From positions 246,001 to 310,000 of the forward strand of contig JAJEKV010000004.1 of the NCBI GenBank assembly GCA_021234155.1: 64,000 nucleotides of DNA. The letters are read 5' to 3'. This DNA comes from Isoetes taiwanensis. Lineage: Eukaryota > Streptophyta > Lycopodiopsida > Isoetales > Isoetaceae. Position 1 is the stretch's first letter; every line of letters begins with the position of its first letter. The position numbers were made by a program, and so were the translations under genes. Positions 34,026 through 47,376 of this stretch are shown here, in pieces. The notes under the pieces were generated by a model. That model saw only the letters and a program-made list of their open reading frames with translations, had not been told where the DNA came from and made no database searches.

Positions 34026-35574
34026 TGTGACGTTCCACATATTTATACGGTATATGTATAAATATACTAACACGTCACGTAGTAGGGATACGCCACCATG
34101 GGGTATGTTAACCTAGGGGGTTGACCTAAAAGGGATTAATTTAGCTATGCTAAATTAATAAAACCTAATTAAGTGTATTTTTGTCTTAATTAACCTAATT
34201 AGCTTAATTAGATAATTAATAATATGCCACCTGGCCCAAATCGATTGGGCAAGGCAGGGTTTCCATTTTGGGACACCCAAATTGGGGCTTTTGTGCCCCA
34301 ATTCGAATTAGGAGCAATTGGCGATGGAGGAGGAGAAGCAGCCGCCAGGCGCCCTTCAGTTAGTCGAGATGGAGCAGCCCAAGACCGATTTGACGGTTAG
34401 TCAGTAGGTTACCTTGTTGATTTATAGCATAGCGCCTCTCTGTGGTGTGTTCTCTATCTGTTTTCTCTGTGGTTTACCTGTTAGGCTAACCCTTGATTGA
34501 TATGGTGAGTATTCTTATCTCTAGTCTCTGTATGTGCTTTGGTTGATGGTTTAGTAGTTCTTTGCTTAGTTAGCACTCCGGAGATGGGGGATTACGGGGG
34601 GTAGAGACCTCTGAGCCCATGTATTGTAGTATGCTCCTAGATAGAGCCCTGTATTATTCCCATTAGATGCGGCCTGTGTACAAGATCCCACCGAGCTGTG
34701 GAATCTATGGCATCATTGAAGCACCAGACAAGGGGCCGTAGTGATGAAGTGTGGGGTGGGGTCTCGCCTGAGCATAAAAAGCTACGGGGACTCCTTCAGT
34801 GAGCTAGGCCTAATAGCCGGTCACGTAGAGGGCCGGGTATGGGTCTGACACTCCCTGGGTACAGTGGTGTGATCATCCTGTACTTTGAAGATGAAGTTAG
34901 GGGAGTAGGTCGGGTACGGATGCGGGGGTCGCTGATGCGGCACTTATTCTCTAGCTCACCCATGGATTCACTGCGACTCTGGGAAGGGACACTTCTCTGA
35001 CCTGCCTCATCGGACTGGGGAGATGTAACCCGGAGTAGTCCCGAAGGGTGATACCTTGGGATTGCGTCTCCGGAAGGCTACAATGGCGCCATAGCTTGAT
35101 TCAGCTCATCTACAAAGTGTGCACAGAAGGGGCGGATGGAGTGGACAACCCTAGCCAATGTTCTATGCCAACCAACGCCATGTTAAGATTCTGTCTGCTG
35201 ATCTCCTGAGACCTAGCCATCAGTCGATTCCCCTTGGAGTCTGAGCCGGGGTAGAACCTTGGGTTTTGGGATGCTTTCCTTAGCATTAGATGTATCTTCT
35301 CTGTTATCATCAGTTGGAGATGTGCCACCCTTCGTGGTGGTTATTTATGATATGATTATGCTGTATGCTAACCTTGTATTCACGCTTCCGCGACATAGGA
35401 GTCCCATTGAAGGCGTGGGCCGAATGACACCTCCGTGTCCTTCACCCGGGCATCTCTCTATAGATGGTCCGAGTTAGACGGAGGGCCCTGCTCATGGTGA
35501 ACTGATTGCCATGGGAGGGGGAAGTCCCTGTATGTATACGTTCAGAGCGCCGTATATGTTCAGGGAGCGTCACA
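34026..35574 (+). mobile_element. LTR-3 of the array (1,549 bp)
   Basis: A complete LTR, TGTGACGTTCC...GGGAGCGTCACA. It contains the intact TTAGC target site that is split in LTR-2. It is followed by a primer-binding site. Confidence 0.92.
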
Positions 35575-38500
35575 GTGGTATCAGAGCCATGATTTTGGTT
35601 GACCGAAATCATAGCACTGACCAAATTCTAAATCGTTAGTTCGGTAGTCGTGGGAGTTTAAGTTTAGCTAAACTGCGTAACTTCTCGGTGATTTAGTCTT
35701 TATGCTAGGTTTGTGTAATAAATTAGGGTGATTTTGGAGGGGAAAAATAGTGTAGTGAAGACCCAGGTTTAGATGGGCCATAACTTTTAATAGGTAGCTC
35801 GGATGAAGGCGAAAATGGCTCCAACGACTCGGGCACATTCCAAATACCCTAGGGGGCCACGTTTCCCGAGGTCAAAATGGCGACTCCAAGGCTAGAATCC
35901 AAAAGGTGCGCTGCCTGCGGATTGGGTGTTTAGAATCGAAAGTTAGGGACGTATTTTGCACTCAGCGCACCTATACAGTCCGCCATATAAAATACGCGTT
36001 TAAAAAAAAAAAAGTTCTTTCTTTTCCCCCCATTTCGAACCCGTGACCTCCCACTTCCAACCCAACACTCTTTCCATTTTGCCAACTCTCTTTATGAAGG
36101 ATATATATCTTCTATCCCTTTGTTATACATATTTAATGTTCTGTTTTATTCAGTTAGCAGTTCTTTTAAGCAAAAGGTACATCATGGGATTGAACCCCTG
36201 AAATACTGCACCCAAGCCAACACCTTTACCGATAAGCCAACTTCTTTCTTGAAGGGATATAACCCTTTTTCTAGTATTTATAGTGCATCTATTCCATACT
36301 TAAATTAGACGCTTGCCTTTGGTAAACCCATGTTGTGGAGGCAACAACTCCACCGGAGCAAGCCCTCTCGTCACAACTCCGCCGGAGCAAGCTCTCTCGC
36401 CATAGCCGCCGGAATAAGTAGTCTTCCCATAGCCACGGGAGTCGACCTCTCTCTGCCATAGCCGACCTCCGCCGACCGCTCCTGCACTATCGTTTTTCTT
36501 CCTCGCCAAGCGCCTTTCAACACTTACATCGACATGGCCAAGTTCGATGTTAATCTCCGTAACGTGGCGAACGGACCCGCGATTCGAGGAAGGAGACCGA
36601 ATTCCTCATTTCCCCGCAACCTTATCCTTTTATTCTGCCCCCATTCATTACGATGAGGAAATGCTTCCTCTACGTATTCAATGGATATAATAACCCATCT
36701 CTCTACTATTCAGTAGTAGCTCTGTCTTCCTAATGTAAACCATTCTAGTCTAGAAATTCTTCGTCCTTAATTTTCAATTACACTTTGAGCCGCCACATGA
36801 CTCTACCTATTGTTATCTCAACTTGCAGTACATCTTCACTCGTTTCAATTCTACACAAGGATATTCTACCATACTGGAATTCCTTTTAGTTGTTCTCTTA
36901 CAATTATTCTAGTACATCAATCTAACAGAAACCAACCATTATTTTAGTACCTAAACGTCCTTAAGTTCCGCAAATGAACTTACAAATTTCAAGGGATTAT
37001 GTGAATATCCCAAAGGACAGTACCACCCAAATACCTCTCAAGATAGGCCTCTTTTATTAAAAAGGATCTTGGTGAATTCAACTCACCATGTTGTCCTAAG
37101 ACATGGAAGTCTTCTTCTCTAAGCCATGCACCAAATCTTTAAATAACCTTTTTAGTTCTTACTGCCTTTCAAGCCGAAAATCTATCTTTGCATGTTAGCA
37201 AAGACCACCCTTCATGTTAGGTAATAACCTTCCTATCCAGATCGCTAGACAATTCATCCGTTGGCTGTGACCTTTATTCAGTAGAGTCACCAATCCATTT
37301 ACTCCTTCACGTCTTCGTTAACCATCTTGTGGCCTCTAAGCCGCTATTATATGCCCCTTATGTTGTCAAACCACCTATCATTGGGGGTTATGATTCAACA
37401 TTGTCCAACGTCCTAGAAATGTTAGTCATTACATTTCTCTGTCATGATGCTATCACATTGTTGTGGCATTCCAAATGACTTGGCATCCTCATTTAAGCCA
37501 TAGTCATGGCCTAAGAGCGACTGAGCCTTTGCAGGAATCGTAAGTTACCTGGAGTCATCAAGGTGCCTGCCTTGTATTTTGTGAGCCTTTCTACATTTAC
37601 CTACGTTTAATATAATCCCAACTTGTATCAATGTTCAAGTCCTGTATATGTTAACTTGCACCCCCATGTAACCCATGGCATCACCTCTGCCTGATCCATG
37701 TATGGATCATGTGGGAAAGCTAGTCTTAGGTGTCTATGCAAGACACATTCGAACATTAGCAGGTAACTGCTATTCACTACTTATCCTGGAATTGTACTAT
37801 TGTACTACTCAACCCCACTACCTTAAGCTTTATTCTATTGGCCCTTGACATTTATTTCAAGTGCCAACTACCACATCATACCCTAGCATGCAACGGATTG
37901 ACGGTCCTTTCCACATTTCGAACGTACGCTTGTCTTTCACTCCTTGTGTCGCCACCTAGATTACCTACCTAAGATGTTTATCGTATGTGTACATGGTATG
38001 TACATAATAAACATATCTCCACATCCCACAATGCTAGAGCTCTGCTCTAACTTAGCTAAACTATAACCGTGGTAGTTCTTTCAAACAAACCCATTGCCTA
38101 TGTACCTTTATGATGTGGCTTCGCCACCTATTTTCCAAATGGACAGGGGCCGACTCTATGTTGGACTTGTATATGCTGCCTATATTTTGATAGGGTCTCT
38201 AGTTATTTCAACCATTCCTTTAGTGCCTTATGGTACTTTAACCCCGTACATAACCTATGATTTCCCCCACGGGATTATGCCATAATTCTGAAGGCTATTA
38301 CCTCACATGCAGAGCTTTTCTAAAGGCTTCTTTCACTAAGGCTCCTTTATATCCTCCATATTAACCATGCTTAGTCACAATTAACCTAATTTCTTAAGTT
38401 ATCATGTCAACTTCAACTTTTGATTACTTCAAATCTTGTCGCCTTTGGCTCCTTCATAATGAAACGGAGGCACTAAAACCTCCTGGTCTCTTAATAGGAA

Positions 38501-39848
38501 AACCCAATGTTTCGATCTTCGTTAGTAATCGCCATAAGATTATCCGGTTCCTTACACTCTTAAGAGTTTCAAAGTCATAACCTCTAAGGGGTCTATGCCT
38601 CAAGGCAATGGATCCTCCAGCTTCTACTTCAATACCTAGAATTGTTCCCCGCGTGTAGGGTAACTCGTCGACTATATGGAATACTGGTCTATATAATCTT
38701 AACCCTTCTGATCAATACACCTCGTCTTGATTTTATCGGGACTTGGAATTCCTATGTATTGCCCTCGACTCGGTTATCCCTAAAGGTATAATCGTCAAAG
38801 TCATTGTACTCCTTCTTTCCTTCCATCAGGGGGACGCGATATTTTATACATCTTTTTATCCCCAAAACCGAATAAATGCTCTCAGCTTATAACGCTGAAG
38901 TAATTCATTGGTATCTAGAACCTTTATTTCGACACCCTTCCAACCATCCTCGGGGTGTTTTTGAATGTAACATCACCGTATATGCTAGACTTACTCTAGC
39001 TATTCTCACTGATTTAAACTCTTCCCATCTCCCTTAGTATGACGTATCTAAGACACTCAACTCCAACCATTGGGATAACTTGAATGCTTATCTCTGGTAA
39101 AGCATACCTAACCCAACATCTTCGTATATAAGCATATCATTACGCTCATTCTTTAAACCTTGTCAAGTAATATTTCACTCGCCTTGTACGAATATTCTAC
39201 TATCTTTTAATATGATATACATCTGAATATCACAATCGACATCCTTGATATGATCACCACTATAGTATTTGATACTACTAAATCCTTCCTACATCCAAAA
39301 CCGCTACGTTGTTATTATATGATATAGTAACATGTGTGCACCAACCCTAAGTCTAGACTCAGATGTAACTCGTTGACATAGGCATCTAGCTATATTCATA
39401 CTTGCGGTCAACTTATTTCCTCAATTTGGTTATCTAATACCATACACATGTTGTGGTTTCGACACCACTAGCCTTAGTTTGCCTTCGTCCTCAAGCTCTA
39501 GTCATAACTTCCACAGGGGCAAATGCCAACCTAAGTTCCTAGTGGACATGGCGTATTCATATGGAATGTGAACTAAAAGTTCTAGTATATATCCTATCTT
39601 CTTTTAGTTATGTTTTACTATTAAATCGTCCTAGTACACATATACCAACGCGGAGTTACTCCTCGGGATACACACACGATACCAAGTCCAGAGCACATCC
39701 TCCTTGGTGAGATGTTCATTGGGCGCCTACCTTGTTCATACTCCAGACTTTGGTATATTCAACGTTTTCCTTCTAATGCACGATGTGTTGCCCTGTAACA
39801 AGAGTAGTCTTGATGCTGAGGACAGCATCACTTCTAAGGTGGGGAGAA
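35575..39848 (+). mobile_element. Type 1 internal region, copy b
   Basis: Primer site 35576-35588; polypurine tract before LTR-4 at about 39836-39848. Nearly identical to 12937-17102, including the same short frame (38094-38285) with a few substitutions, and it keeps about 100 bp (37932-38030) missing from copy a. With LTR-3 and LTR-4 it forms one structurally complete, non-coding, non-autonomous LTR element of about 7.4 kb. Confidence 0.88.
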
Positions 39849-41397
39849 TGTGACGTTCCACGTATTTATATGCTATACGTATAAATATACTGACACGTCA
39901 CGTAGTAGGGATACGCCACCATGGGGTATGTTAACCTAGGGGGTTGACCTAAAAGGGATTAATTTAGCTATGCTAAATTAATAAAACCTAATTAAGTGTA
40001 TTTTTGTCTTAATTAACCTAATTAGATTAATTAGTTAATTAATAATATGCCACCTGGCCCAAATCGATTGAGCAAGGCAGGGTTTCCATTTTGGGACACC
40101 CAAATTGGGGCTTTTGTGCCCCAATTTGAATTAGGAGCAATTGGAGATGGAGGAGGAGAAGTAGCCGCCAGGCGCCCTTCAGTTAGTCGAGATGGAGCAG
40201 CCCAAGACCGATTTGATGGTTAGTCAGTAGGTTACCTTCTTGATTTATAGCATAGCGCCTCTCTGTGGTGTGTTCTCTCTCTGTTTTCTCTGTGGTTTAC
40301 CTGTTAGGCTAACCCTTGATTGATATGGTGAGTATTCTTATCTCTAGTCTCTGTATGTGCTTTGGTTGATGGTTTAGTAGTTCTTTGCTTAGTTAGCACT
40401 CTCAGGAGATGGGGATTACGGGGGTAGAGACCTCTGAGCCCATGTATTGTAGTATGCTCCTAGATAGAGCCCTGTATTATTCCCATTAGATGCGGCCTGT
40501 GTACAAGATCCCACCGAGCTGTGGAATCTATGGCATCATTGAAGCACTAGACAAGGGGCCGTAGTGATGAAGTGTAGGGTGGGGTCTCGCCTGAGCATAA
40601 AAAGCTACGGGGACTCCTTCAGTGAGCTAGGCCTAATAGCCGGTCACGTAGAGGGCCGGGTATGGGTCTGACACTCCCTGGGTACAGTGGTGTGATCATC
40701 CTGTACTTTGAAGATGAAGTTAGGGGAGTAGGTCGGGTACGGATGCGGGGGTCACTGATGCGGCACTTATTCTCTAGCTCACCCATGGATTCACTGCGAC
40801 TCTAGGAAGGGACACTTCTCTGACCTGCCTCATCGGACTGGGGAGATGTAACCCGGAGTAGTCCCGAAAGGTGATACCTTGGGATTGCATCTCCGGAAGG
40901 CTACAATGGCGCCATAGCTTGATTCAGCTCATCTGCAAAGTGTGCACAGGAGGGGCGGATGGAGTGGACAACCCTAGCCAATGTTCTATGCCAACCAACG
41001 CCATGTTAAGATTATGTCTGCTGATCTCCTGAGACCTAGCCGTCAGTCGATTCCCCTTGGAGTCTGAGCCGGGGTAGAACCTTGGGTTTTGGGATGCTTT
41101 CCTTAGCATTAGATGTATCTTCTCTCTTATCATCAGTTGGAGATGTGCCACCCTTCGTGGTGGTTATTTATGATATGACTATGCTGTATGCTAACCTTGT
41201 ATTCACGCTTCCGCAACATAGGAGTCCCATTGAAGGCGTGGGCCGAATGACACCTCCGTGTCCTTCACCCAGGCATCTCTCTATAGATGGTCCGAGTTAG
41301 ACGGAGGGCCCTGCTCATGGTGAACTGATTGCCATGGGAGGGGGAAGTCCCCGTATGTATACGTCCAGAGCGCCGTATATGTTCAGGGAGCGTCACA
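39849..41397 (+). mobile_element. LTR-4 of the array (1,549 bp)
   Basis: Same length and termini as LTR-3, with scattered substitutions. It is followed by the primer site at 41399. Confidence 0.92.
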
Positions 41398-43400
41398 GTG
41401 GTATCAGAGCCATGATTTTGGTTCTACTTACAGGCTCCTAGGGCGTAATTATAATCTGGGTCCTATAAACTTTATTTTGCTTTTATTTTCTTTGGTATGC
41501 AATTTTGTGAGCATGCAAGTGAAAATGTTGTGTTTATTATACAAGTTGTTAAGATAGAAGAATATGGAATATTTCAAACTCAGAGAAAAGGAAGTTGGAT
41601 TTGACATAGACAATGCATAACTATTCCTAGTTGGTACGTGCATATGTGGGAAATACGGAACCTTAGCATTTTGTAAATATTTTGATGTGGACTGCAGAGA
41701 ATGTTTACAGATTTTCTCAAATATGTCTGTTTCATGAACATCAACATGAAATTACTGCAATGAGCATATAGAAGAGAACATTGGGAATGAATTAGTGGGC
41801 AACATTTTGGACCAAGGATTATGGTTTATTTTACAGAATCGATGTATAAATAATTCCATTGAGAATGCAGTTGGAACAAATGCAGTGCAGTAGACCTATC
41901 AAAATAGTTGAAAGTTAGTTTGACTAGTTGAATAGTTACTAAGCCTATGAAACAAAAATAATAGAGAATATCTTATTCAGAGAGAGATTGCAAACAACAT
42001 CGAAGAATCATGTAGGGCATGATGTAATGGCTACCATCATACCTTGTCAATAAATTACTTAAAATGTGCTTTCTACAACCAAAGGGTAATGATACATCTG
42101 AAATATTGCTTGTGAGGCACACGAATCATGTGGATGAGGATTTGTGTCAATTTGGCAGGAAGGGCCTTCAACAACTTGCTTGAGAAGAATTGATGGGAAT
42201 GGCGCAATGGTTCCTTTTGAAATTATGCAGTATCCGCATACTGTAATGCTGCATCATTCACTTTGAAATTGGACTTCTCAATTTCTAGCATGATACATAA
42301 ACACGAACAAAGGTTTGTATCAAGTACATCTGTTGACACTGCAAGAAATGATAAGTGACATTAGGAAGAAGAAAGTCTATAGAAATGCAATAAAAAACAG
42401 GAATACTACACACATGTAATGCAACTACCAATAGTTTGATGTATTAAATCCAAGCTCATGGCCAATGTACCTAATGTTTGAGTGAAATATGTAATTTACT
42501 ATCCAAGCATTTATAGTGTGTATGCCTCACATGTAGCAGGTCAATGGTTCATTGCTTAACAGACTCGATAATTGATTATGCTTACAATATCGGAAGTAGC
42601 AGTTATGCTTACAATATCGGAAGTAGCAGATACTGGATCCATGTCGTTGTAGAAGTCATTAGATATTGTCCATATGTCACCCTGTTGCTATATGTGTTGA
42701 GCAAAAATAAGCATAGTGTAGATCATGTGAAGCTCCACATTCATCATGCATGTGCACAAGGAGGTTCTCTAAATATGTATCTTTATGTAACGTGCTATGG
42801 ATGTGATGATGGTGAGTATGCTTGACTCTTGAGAGATCTTTTACATTGGCGCACCAATGTGTATGAAACACCATTTGTATTTAATGCCTCCTTTCCTAAA
42901 GTGTTTGTTAAAAAATTATTAAGTGAGTGATTCGAGAGTCTGATTTGAAATGTTCGTAGTCCACGATATTTTCTCATCAGTCGGGGTAATTAAAAGTGGA
43001 AGTTAATTCTTGTCAGAACGTGTGAGAAGTTGGGACTAGGCAAATGTGCCTATTTAGAATCCCCCCTATTGAAATCTTGTGTTCGATCTCTAGAACCATA
43101 GGAACAATTACGAGAAGTTTAGGGCCAAATGTCGATCATTTGCCTACCATAGTGGTGCTCAGGAGAATATTAAACAGAAGCTGCACCATCGACAACAACA
43201 GAATGACAAGCTCCCAATGGCAGGGAGTCAAGCTATTCCTAGCACCATAGCTGCTTCTGGAAGTTGCTAGTAGATGGTTGGATGGATCATCACTACTTCC
43301 AGAGAGTTGTTGGAGTGATGAAGTGACAGATTACTTAACTTTTTTGAGAACATTCTAGATTTATCCATCATAGTTGAGGAGATGTTGTTGTCCGCTATAG

Positions 43401-43433
<33 letters not shown>

Positions 43434-43777
43434 TGATCTTCTAGGCCGAGATATTATGAGATCATTTCGAGTCCCATACTCAGGTGTGCTATTCTAGCTC
43501 TTCAAAAACTAAAATGCTATATAGGGATAACCAGAAGAAAGATGTTCTAGGACAGAGCCCATGGCAGAATTTTTTCCTTGAAGATCTATGAGATAACATC
43601 TTCGAGCTGCATCGATAGGAACAAGTAGACAGAGTAGCTCTAGAAGATCCAAAAAAAACTCTCTGTTCTTGCAAATAGAGGTGGGAAGGAAGCATAATGC
43701 GCTTAGTGCTAATGGTGTTATGGACCAAGGGCAAGTCGCGCTTGCGGGCCTTGGGACCGGGAGTCTGCATTGGGAAT
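41398..43777 (+). other. Type 2 spacer, copy b
   Basis: Matches 31638-34025 closely. Differences: about 55 bp absent after 42139 (present at 32381-32435), about 17 bp extra near 42889, and an expanded GATA microsatellite at 43403-43433. It starts with the same primer-site stub and ends at LTR-5 without a polypurine tract. Confidence 0.8.
43403..43433 (+). repeat. GATA microsatellite, present in one spacer copy only
   Basis: About seven and a half GATA units where the other copy (near 33681) has a single GAAGATT. It arose after the spacer was duplicated. Confidence 0.9.
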
Positions 43778-45312
43778 TGTGACGTTCCACGTATTTATAC
43801 ATTATACGTATAAATATACTAACATGTCACGTAGTAGGGATACGCCACCATGGGGTATGTTAACCTAAAAGGGATTAATTTAGCTATGCTAAATTAATAA
43901 AACCTAATTAAGTGTATTTTTGTCTTAATTAACCTAATTAGCTTAATTAGATAATTAATAATATGCCACCTGGCCCAAATCGATTGGGCAAGGCAGGGTT
44001 TCCATTTTGGGACACCCAAATTGGGGCTTTTGTGCCCCAATTCAAATTAGGAGCAATTGGCGATGGAGGAGGAGAGCCAGCCGCCAGGCGCCCTTCAGTT
44101 AGTCGAGATGGAGCAGCCCAAGACCGATTTAACAGTTAGTTAGTAGGTTACCTTGTTGATTTATAGCATAGCGCCTCTCTGTGGTGTGTTCTCTCTCTGT
44201 TTTCTCTGTGGTTTACCTGTTAGGCTAACCCTTGATTGATATGGTGAGTATTCTTATCTCTAGTCTCTGTATGTGCTTTGGTTGATGGTTTAGTAGTTCT
44301 TTGCTTAGTTAGCACTCCGGAGATGGGGGATTACAGGGGGTAGAGACCTCTGAGCCCATGTATTGTAGTATGCTCCTAGATAGAGCCCTGTATTATTCCC
44401 ATTAGATGCGGCCTGTGTACAAGATCCCACCGAGTTGTGGAATCTATGGCATCATTGAAGCACCAGACAAGGAGCCGTAGTGATAAAGTGTGGGGTGGGG
44501 TCTCGCCTGAGCATAAAAGGCTACGGGGACTCCTTCAGTGAGCTAGGCCTAATAGCCGGTCACGTAGAGGGCCGGGTATGGGTCTGACACTCCCTGGGTA
44601 CAGTGGTGTGATCATCCTGTACTTTGAAGATAAAGTTAGGGGAGTAGGTCGGGTACGGATGCGGGGGTCGGTGATGCAGCACGTATTCTCTAGCTCACCC
44701 ATGGATTCACTGCGACTCTGGGAAGGGACACTTCTCTGACCTGCCTCATCGGACCGGGGAGATGTAACCCGGAGTAGTCCCGAAGGGTGATACCTTGGGA
44801 TTGCGTCTCCGGAAGGCTACAATGGCGCCATAGCTTGATTCAGCTCATCTGCAAAGTGTGCACAGAAGGGCGAATGGAGTGGATAACCCTAGCCAATGTT
44901 CTATGCCAGCCAACGCCATGTTAAGATTCTGTCTGCTGATCTCCTGAGACCTAGCCATCAGTCGATTCCCCTTGGAGTCTGAGCCGGGGTAGAACCTTGG
45001 GTTTTGGGATGCTTTCCTTAGCATTAGATGTATCTTCTCTGTTATCATCAGTTGGAGATGTGCCACCCTTCGTGGTGGTTATTTATGATATGACTATGCT
45101 GTATGCTAACCTTGTATTCACGCTTCCGCGACATAGGAGTCCCATTGAAGGCGTGGGCCGAATGACACCTCCGTGTCCTTCACCCGGGCATCTCTCTATG
45201 GATGGTCCGAGTTAGACGGAGGACCCTGCTCATGGTGAACTGATTGCCATGGGAGGGGGAAGTCCCCATATGTATACGTCCGGAGTACCGTATATGTTCA
45301 GGGAGCGCCACA
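43778..45312 (+). mobile_element. LTR-5 of the array (about 1,535 bp)
   Basis: Begins TGTGACGTTCCACG and ends GGGAGCGCCACA. No primer site follows; the next gypsy element's LTR begins within five bases. Within the first 110 bp a 15-base stretch (GGGGGTTGACC...) found in the other LTRs is missing. Confidence 0.88.
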
Positions 45313-45316
45313 GGAA

Positions 45317-46005
45317 TGCCACGGGGTGGCCTGGGAACGTCCCCAACAGTGATACCCCCTAGGGGCGGCGTGGGATTTATTTTCAAATGGCAAAACTTTC
45401 GTATGTTAATGTGGCTTTAAATTAAATTATAAAGTTTCATTGAGAAAACCGCTAAACCTTTAGGAATGGGGGTATGAGGTGGCAATGCCTCATTGGATGA
45501 GGCAATTAAAAAGGCCTAAACGCAAAACTCTGATCGTGGCTGCTATAGGCGGCCGGATCATCCTAAGATAGCCCGGATCAGGGCCCTTTTTCCTGCCAAA
45601 TTTAGCCCTAGAGGTCCTATAAAGGGATTTGGAGACGCTTTTTGAAGATCACGGTTTTCTCTTGGGAGCAAGCTATTGAAGCTATTCTCTTCGTTTCAAA
45701 GCCTGTTCTTCTGCTGAAAGGGATTTTGGCCCATTACGAATTGATTGAGAATCAATTCGGCCTCTTCTAAGCCACTTCAACGTTTGGTGTTGGCTTAGCG
45801 GTTCTGGACGTGTTCTTGATTGCTCTTTGAGCAATACTGCTACTGCAGTATTCGGTTCTTGTGTAGAACTTCTGAAGCTGGGCTTCAGGCTGATCCTGGG
45901 GATCAGTAAGCGATCGTGCGTGGGGAGCTCAGGGAGTTCACGGTTGTGGAGAATTCTGGGAATTCTAAGTAGCGCGGTCGTACCTACTTTTATAGGCGTT
46001 TAACA
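45317..46005 (+). repeat. 5' LTR of a second Ty3-gypsy element (about 689 bp)
   Basis: Starts TGCCACGGGGTGGCC and ends GCGTTTAACA, just before a primer site. A TATAAA at 45618-45623 within CCTATAAAGGG is a likely LTR promoter. The start is inferred from the TG next to LTR-5, because no 3' LTR exists in the window for comparison. Confidence 0.6.
45618..45623 (+). promoter_or_regulatory. Probable TATA box of the second gypsy LTR
   Basis: TATAAA in a GC-flanked setting, roughly 390 bp before the LTR end. The position fits an LTR promoter; there is no direct evidence of transcription. Confidence 0.45.
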
Positions 46006-46008
46006 ATT

Positions 46009-46024
46009 TGGTATTAGAGCAAGG
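46009..46024 (+). promoter_or_regulatory. Primer-binding site of second gypsy element
   Basis: TGGTATTAGAGCAAGG, three bases after the LTR end; tRNA-Met type with one change. Confidence 0.75.
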
Positions 46025-46033
46025 TTTAAAGCC

Positions 46034-47376
46034 ATGACTGATCCAACAGGGAATATGGCGCAGCCAATCGATGGGTTGCCAACTGTTGCTCTAACAGATG
46101 GCATAGTACCCGCACTTCGTGATATTCATCTGGAAGACCACACCTAGTGTGGGGTTGTCTTCTCTCGCTGTTAGCGAGCAATCTATTAGTGATACCGGAC
46201 ATCCTGGAGGTGACCCAGTCTCACAGGCATGTTTGGTTACTAGCGAGGCGAGTACTGTTGTCAGTGGAGTAAGCTCGGAGAGCAGTGCTCCAGCAGCACC
46301 ATTGTTGGCAACTGCGACAACAGTTACTACTATGCAAGGGGGTTCTAAAGAAGAGCAATCCTTGATTGCTAGAACTCTCGATAATATGCAGGAACAAATG
46401 AATCGATGGATACTGGAAAGTGCTGCCAGGGAGCAGCGCCTTAGGGAATCTATCGATCGGCTCACACGGAACTCTAGAAGTACTGCAAATAATTCTATAA
46501 CCCAACCGGTATGGGGTACCATTAAGGGACGGGCAGTTGTAAGTGCACCACTTGGAGCTGGTCACTCTGCTCGGACACAGCCAATCCGACTGTGAATGAT
46601 CCTCCTGAGGAGACCGTGAAGGGCTCTCGGAAGAAGAGATCAAAGCGCTGGAAAAGATGAAAATGACGGAATTTGATGGGACGGGAACACGAGAGGATGC
46701 GATGCTCTGGTTGGGCCGCATGAAATTATATTATGCGGCTACTAAGAAAGGTGATACAGCAAAGGTGTTGCACGCCTCTCTTAAGCTAAAAGGTGTTGTC
46801 GTTTCGTGGTGGGCTATCCACACCGACAGCGAAAAGACTTTTCGGTCTTGGACAGACTTCTGCAAGTGACAAAGATGAGTATGCGCCTCACTTTGATAGT
46901 CGCCATGCACTAATATCACTCGGGGAGTCAGTGCAAATTGGAACTTTACAGGAGTATGTGAGTAAACTCCGAGGGTTGTTCGCAAGACTTCCCGAACTTA
47001 CCCCTCAGATGAGGGTGGACCACTTTGTTAATGGTCTGAAAGAAGTCAGTATTAAGACACACTTGTTACAAGCGGAATCCAAGGGCTTCGAGGAAGTAGT
47101 GGAGCTTGCAAGGAAATTGGTTGGTCATGAGGAACCTCAGAAGACCAAGAAGAGTTTTGACTGGAAATCAAAACGAGCTGAAAATGCTACAGATGGAGGG
47201 TCATCTGCTAAAAGCGGAAGCAGAATCAGTCGAGTAAAAAGGCTGCGGGGTAGTCTAAAGATTCCAACCAGAAGGAGGCAGCTATAAAGTGTTATAACTG
47301 CCAAGACATGGGCCATTATGCGAGAGAATGCCCTAAGCCACAAAAGCCAAAGAAGACGGTAGCTGCGATGGCCAAA
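46034..47376 (+). pseudogene. Second gypsy element: gag with CCHC knuckle
   Basis: Starts with ATG at 46034 soon after the primer site. Pieces in different frames: an N-terminal stretch, a 46119-46595 frame with a coiled-coil-like segment (ARTLDNMQEQMNRWILESAA), the capsid start MKMTEFDGTGTREDAMLWLGRM at 46657, and the later capsid from about 46870 (GTLQEYVSKLRGLFARLPEL, then a VDHFVNGLKE block). The zinc knuckle CYNCQDMGHYAREC at 47290-47331 is an intact C-x2-C-x4-H-x4-C. There are at least three frame changes (near 46130, 46600 and 46865). Confidence 0.85.

Noticed and set aside
46119-46595. Separate coiled-coil protein gene
   Set aside because: It lies between the primer site and the capsid motif of the gypsy element, in the expected place for the gag N-terminus, so it was merged with gag.
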